From Anaerococcus prevotii DSM 20548 (GTDB lineage: Bacteria > Bacillota > Clostridia > Tissierellales > Peptoniphilaceae), in NCBI RefSeq assembly GCF_000024105.1, contig NC_013171.1:1236501-1300500 (forward strand): a DNA stretch of 64,000 bases, in the 5' to 3' direction. Positions 61,330-64,000 of this stretch are shown one piece after another (position 1 is the first letter of the stretch; each line of letters begins with the position of its first letter). The notes below the pieces were generated by a model. It saw only the letters and a program-made list of their open reading frames with translations, searched no databases and was not told where the DNA came from. The position numbers and the translations under genes are program-made.

Positions 61330-62691
61330 ATGAGAAACAATAAGAAAAAATCTGATAGACGCAAGAGAAAAAGCGAAATCAGAATAGTAAAAAGTACTAG
61401 AAATGATAAGCGAAGAAGACCCCTTACAAGAAAACAAAGACTTCGTAGGAAGAAGATTATCAGAAGGAGAAGGATCCTAGTTCTAATCATCCTTGTCCTA
61501 ATCTTTGCTATAGGAAGTATTATCTTTGGGAAATTAAATTCCTACAAGTCCCCAGGCTATCCTAGCTTTAGGGACGAGGTTCTAGAAGGACTTACAGAAA
61601 ATATCTTCGTAGGAAAAACCGATGGCAGAAGCTTAACCAGTGCCGAAAAGCTCGCTGATTTTGATAAGCTCTATGAAGCTATAATAAGAAACTACCCTGT
61701 AAGTAAGTCTAATAGAGATAAATTCGATCAATTCGCTAAGTCCCATGATAGTTTAAGAAAAAAAGTCAAAAACTCAAAGACTGACCAAGAGTACTTCGAT
61801 ATCATAAAAGAGAGCCTTTCAATCCTAGAAGATCCCAAGACCTTCATTGTAGACAAGAATACTTACAACAATCTCTTTAACCTTTACAAAAACAATAAGG
61901 ATACAAATATAGCCAAAGTCCTTGGCAATGACCAAGCTGTCGATAGGTACAAGAGGATGATTAACAAGGAAAATATCAACAGGGATATGATCATAGATAA
62001 TCCTAAGGACTCGACCCTAATTGCTAGGCTTCCTGACTTTTCTTCAAAGAAGTTAGATGAGGACCTTGATTTAATTGCAGAAAAGCTACAAAAGGGATCT
62101 ATAGAATCAATAGTCTTTGACCTATCTGATAACACATCCATAGACTCAGCCTATGTAAATGAGTTTGTAACTTACTTTTTGGACAAGGATTATGAAGAAA
62201 AAAATATTTTCTTCTACAGAGGAGTGCTTTTTGAAGAAAAGCTCACTGATATCAAAGCAAATGATCAAAGTCCCTATACTACAGGTAAGGTCAAAAATCT
62301 CGCAGCCAAGTATAACAATGAAATCACTAACTTTGACCTAGATGATTATAGCTACTACGATCAGATTGAGCTTAAACTTAAGAAAAAGGATGATTTCAAG
62401 AAAAGAAAAATCTTCGTCTTAACTAACGAGAATACAGCCAATCAAGCAATAAGATTAGCAGCGATTCTTAAAGAAAACGGGGCCTATATTGTAAAAAACG
62501 CCCTAAGTTCGGAGAAAACTCCTAATGATAAAATTGAGCTCTTATCCCCTGACCTCTTACTTTTAGACCATGCAGGACTAATCATTTCCATAAATACTGA
62601 AATTAAGGCAAGTGAAGATAAGATATTAGAATATGATCATAGGATAAATAGCGAAAATCCAGATAAGGCAATGATGGAAATAGTAAAATAA
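61330..62691 (+). CDS. Membrane-anchored S41-protease-like protein, catalytic Ser not seen
   Basis: A 453-residue protein with a strongly basic cytoplasmic tail (1-46, more than half Lys/Arg) and one transmembrane helix (about 47-68). The outer part resembles S41 (CtpA-like) peptidases: LADFDKLYEAIIRNYP then helical DSLRKKVKNSKTDQEYFDIIKESLSILEDPKTF (split), and SIESIVFDLSDNTSIDSAYV for the core strand. Where the catalytic Ser block is expected I read LTNENTANQAIRLA without the Ser. No PDZ domain is clear. It is the third gene of the two-component operon. Confidence 0.65.
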   Translation: MRNNKKKSDRRKRKSEIRIVKSTRNDKRRRPLTRKQRLRRKKIIRRRRILVLIILVLIFAIGSIIFGKLNSYKSPGYPSFRDEVLEGLTENIFVGKTDGRSLTSAEKLADFDKLYEAIIRNYPVSKSNRDKFDQFAKSHDSLRKKVKNSKTDQEYFDIIKESLSILEDPKTFIVDKNTYNNLFNLYKNNKDTNIAKVLGNDQAVDRYKRMINKENINRDMIIDNPKDSTLIARLPDFSSKKLDEDLDLIAEKLQKGSIESIVFDLSDNTSIDSAYVNEFVTYFLDKDYEEKNIFFYRGVLFEEKLTDIKANDQSPYTTGKVKNLAAKYNNEITNFDLDDYSYYDQIELKLKKKDDFKKRKIFVLTNENTANQAIRLAAILKENGAYIVKNALSSEKTPNDKIELLSPDLLLLDHAGLIISINTEIKASEDKILEYDHRINSENPDKAMMEIVK

Positions 62692-62694
62692 ATA

Positions 62695-62746
62695 AAATCC
62701 CTCAGAGATTCTCAGCTAGAAAGAGATGTCATCTGAGGGATTTTTT
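62695..62746 (+). terminator. Terminator of the two-component operon
   Basis: AAATCCCTCAGA (62695-62706) and TCTGAGGGATTT (62731-62742) then T's. A smaller stem fills the loop. Confidence 0.9.
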
Positions 62747-62873
62747 CTAGGAAATTTCTACAAAATAAAATTTAATCTTCCACTATGCTAATTATTTTAA
62801 TTATAAGATAAATTTCACACTAGCTTGTGGAGAAATATTTTTATTAGCAAAGATCTTATAATTTTAATCATAG

Positions 62874-62902
62874 AAAAAGCCCTTAGGCAATCCTAAAGGC
62901 TT
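62874..62902 (-). terminator. Terminator after the last membrane-protein gene
   Basis: AAGCC-T-TTAGG-ATTG-CCTAA-G-GGCTT and TTT on the minus strand. The gap 62747-62873 holds nothing recognisable to me. Confidence 0.85.
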
Positions 62903-62919
62903 AAGAAATTATTTTCTTT

Positions 62920-64000
62920 TTATTTTCTAACGAATTCTTTGGCTTTATTTTCACCAAGTTTACCAGCGTAAGCTGATACTACTAGGGCAAGTACAAGTCC
63001 TACAAATACAAGTACTGATCCTGCTGATGCCTTGTTAGAAGCATCTTCTGCTCCTTTTTTAGCTCCTTCTACAGTTTCGTCAACTTTATCACTTGCTTCG
63101 TTTGAAAGCTTGGTGATTTCTTCACTTGCATTGTTAATTGCCTTTTCAGCTTCTTTAGAAGCATCTTGTAAGCCATTGTAGATATTTTCTGAAACTTCGC
63201 TAGCTTCTGCTTCTGTAAGGTCGCTATTTTGTGCAACTGCATTGTCAATTGCTTCCTTATCAGCAGAATCTGCTATAGTTTTTGCTCTTTCAGATAATGA
63301 ATCTGTTAGATCTTTTATGATTTGATCCTTGTTTTCTGGGTTAAGGGCTAAATCCTTAACTGCAGCTGTGATTTCATCTCTAGATTCTTGAAGTTGTCCT
63401 TCTAGATACTCTGGTTGAAGTTCAGCAACCTCTGTATCAGCTAGATATTTTTCTAGATTTCCTTGAAGTTCTTCTGTGTCAATATCTGAAATCTTAGCTC
63501 CTGCACTTTCAAGTGCCTTGCTTGCTGCATCTCCTGCAACATTTGAAACAGATCCTGCAACATTACCTACTGCATCTCCTGTAGTTTTTGCTACAGATCC
63601 AATTACATTTCCTGCCATACCGAGGGCTGATGATACTGCGTTAAATACTAATGTTATTAGTAATAAAATAGTAAGTGCCCAAGTAATAGCTCCGTGAAGA
63701 AGACCTGTTGATCTTGCAGAATATCCTGCAACAAATCCACCCGCGCAGAATGCGATGATTAGGGTAATGATTGTCCAAATACCTGTACCAATTCCAACTC
63801 CTGCCATTGGGTTTGCGCTTGTAGGTGCAAATAGGCCAAATCCTAGTGCTGCTGTTAGTAGGCTTAGAACAGTAAATACTGCTGCTGCACTTACAGCACC
63901 TGCTATGATTGAGCCCCAAGATAGGTTTTTACCAGCTTGGATAGGACTTGTTTCTTGTTCATAGACAGCCCTATTAGCTCTTCTGTTATTTTTTTCTGTC
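62920..64000 (-). CDS. Large membrane protein with helical outer domain, 5' end outside window
   Basis: The frame is open from the window edge, so the Met at 63807 is internal. About 360 residues are visible. Three hydrophobic segments come first: SIIAGAVSAAAVFTVLS, then IWTIITLIIAFCAGGFVAGY, then WALTILLLITLVFNAV. A stretch of about 210 residues follows that is rich in Ala, Glu, Lys, Asp and Asn with a helix-forming pattern, then a final membrane helix (SVLVFVGLVLALVVSAYAGK). No enzyme motif is visible. I do not recognise the family. The outer part may be a stalk or a lipid-facing helix bundle. Confidence 0.75.
   Translation of the reverse strand, partial: TEKNNRRANRAVYEQETSPIQAGKNLSWGSIIAGAVSAAAVFTVLSLLTAALGFGLFAPTSANPMAGVGIGTGIWTIITLIIAFCAGGFVAGYSARSTGLLHGAITWALTILLLITLVFNAVSSALGMAGNVIGSVAKTTGDAVGNVAGSVSNVAGDAASKALESAGAKISDIDTEELQGNLEKYLADTEVAELQPEYLEGQLQESRDEITAAVKDLALNPENKDQIIKDLTDSLSERAKTIADSADKEAIDNAVAQNSDLTEAEASEVSENIYNGLQDASKEAEKAINNASEEITKLSNEASDKVDETVEGAKKGAEDASNKASAGSVLVFVGLVLALVVSAYAGKLGENKAKEFVRK

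Overview
The window is a low-GC, gene-dense bacterial chromosome segment. Gene content, short intergenic gaps, Gram-positive RBSs (AGGAGG-type), HrcA/CIRCE heat-shock control, an FMN riboswitch and a Firmicute-type lepA-hemW-hrcA neighbourhood point to an anaerobic Gram-positive coccus of the Tissierellia/Peptoniphilaceae kind (Anaerococcus-like). That taxonomic call is inference; no rRNA is present to confirm it.

Layout. 1-2977: the 3' end of an aldehyde dehydrogenase, then trmN6-rsmI-PNPOx-like, bracketed by two copies of a palindromic intergenic element. 2984-7144: a complete riboflavin operon (ribD-ribE-ribBA-ribH plus a HAD phosphatase that may supply the missing dephosphorylation step) behind an FMN riboswitch with its own terminator. 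7294-14062: the heat-shock operon hrcA-grpE-dnaK-dnaJ followed by mtaB, a HIT protein and rpsU, with a CIRCE operator and a third palindromic element between dnaK and dnaJ. 14140-23475: an accessory-looking zone with a segmental duplication. The right-hand copy is FNR-like reductase, cupin, GNAT, hemW, hbd. The left-hand copy has lost the cupin and GNAT genes, and its reductase and hemW genes are frameshifted in A-tracts, while hbd is kept nearly identical. Both copies start with a Fur-box-like palindrome. Between them lie an AI-2E transporter, an ECF sigma factor cut short, and an IS200-type element whose transposase has an in-frame stop.

23495-30878: housekeeping (UDG-like, lepA, lepB, rpsT, holA, comEC) and a protein resembling alanyl-tRNA editing domains but without the zinc ligands. 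30954-38958: a heterodimeric ABC exporter preceded by a possible leader peptide, small membrane and XRE-type regulatory proteins, DUF4491, an IS3 remnant, an intact IS110 transposase with a strong candidate bridge RNA, a solitary SdpI-like protein and a TVP38/DedA protein. 38959-39430 is a gene-free gap with RNA-like hairpins. 39431-46091: leuS, asnS, rarA, nrdR, ftsZ. 46128-52093: a compact division/cell-wall cluster read mraZ-rsmH-ftsL-mraY-murD-murG-divIB-ftsZ, with MraZ boxes at exact 10-bp spacing. 52173-55567: lgt, yebC, yigZ, hflX. 55696-64000: a class A PBP, a GlsB-like membrane protein, a two-component system, a degenerate S41-protease-like membrane protein and the 3' part of a large membrane protein that runs off the window.

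The most interesting items are the IS110 LE structure that fits a bridge RNA, the Fur-box-linked duplication with a sharp identity gradient and two homopolymer frameshifts, the palindromic element family that also supplies a -35 box for a leaderless transcript, the riboflavin-operon phosphatase, and two enzyme homologues that have lost their catalytic residues.
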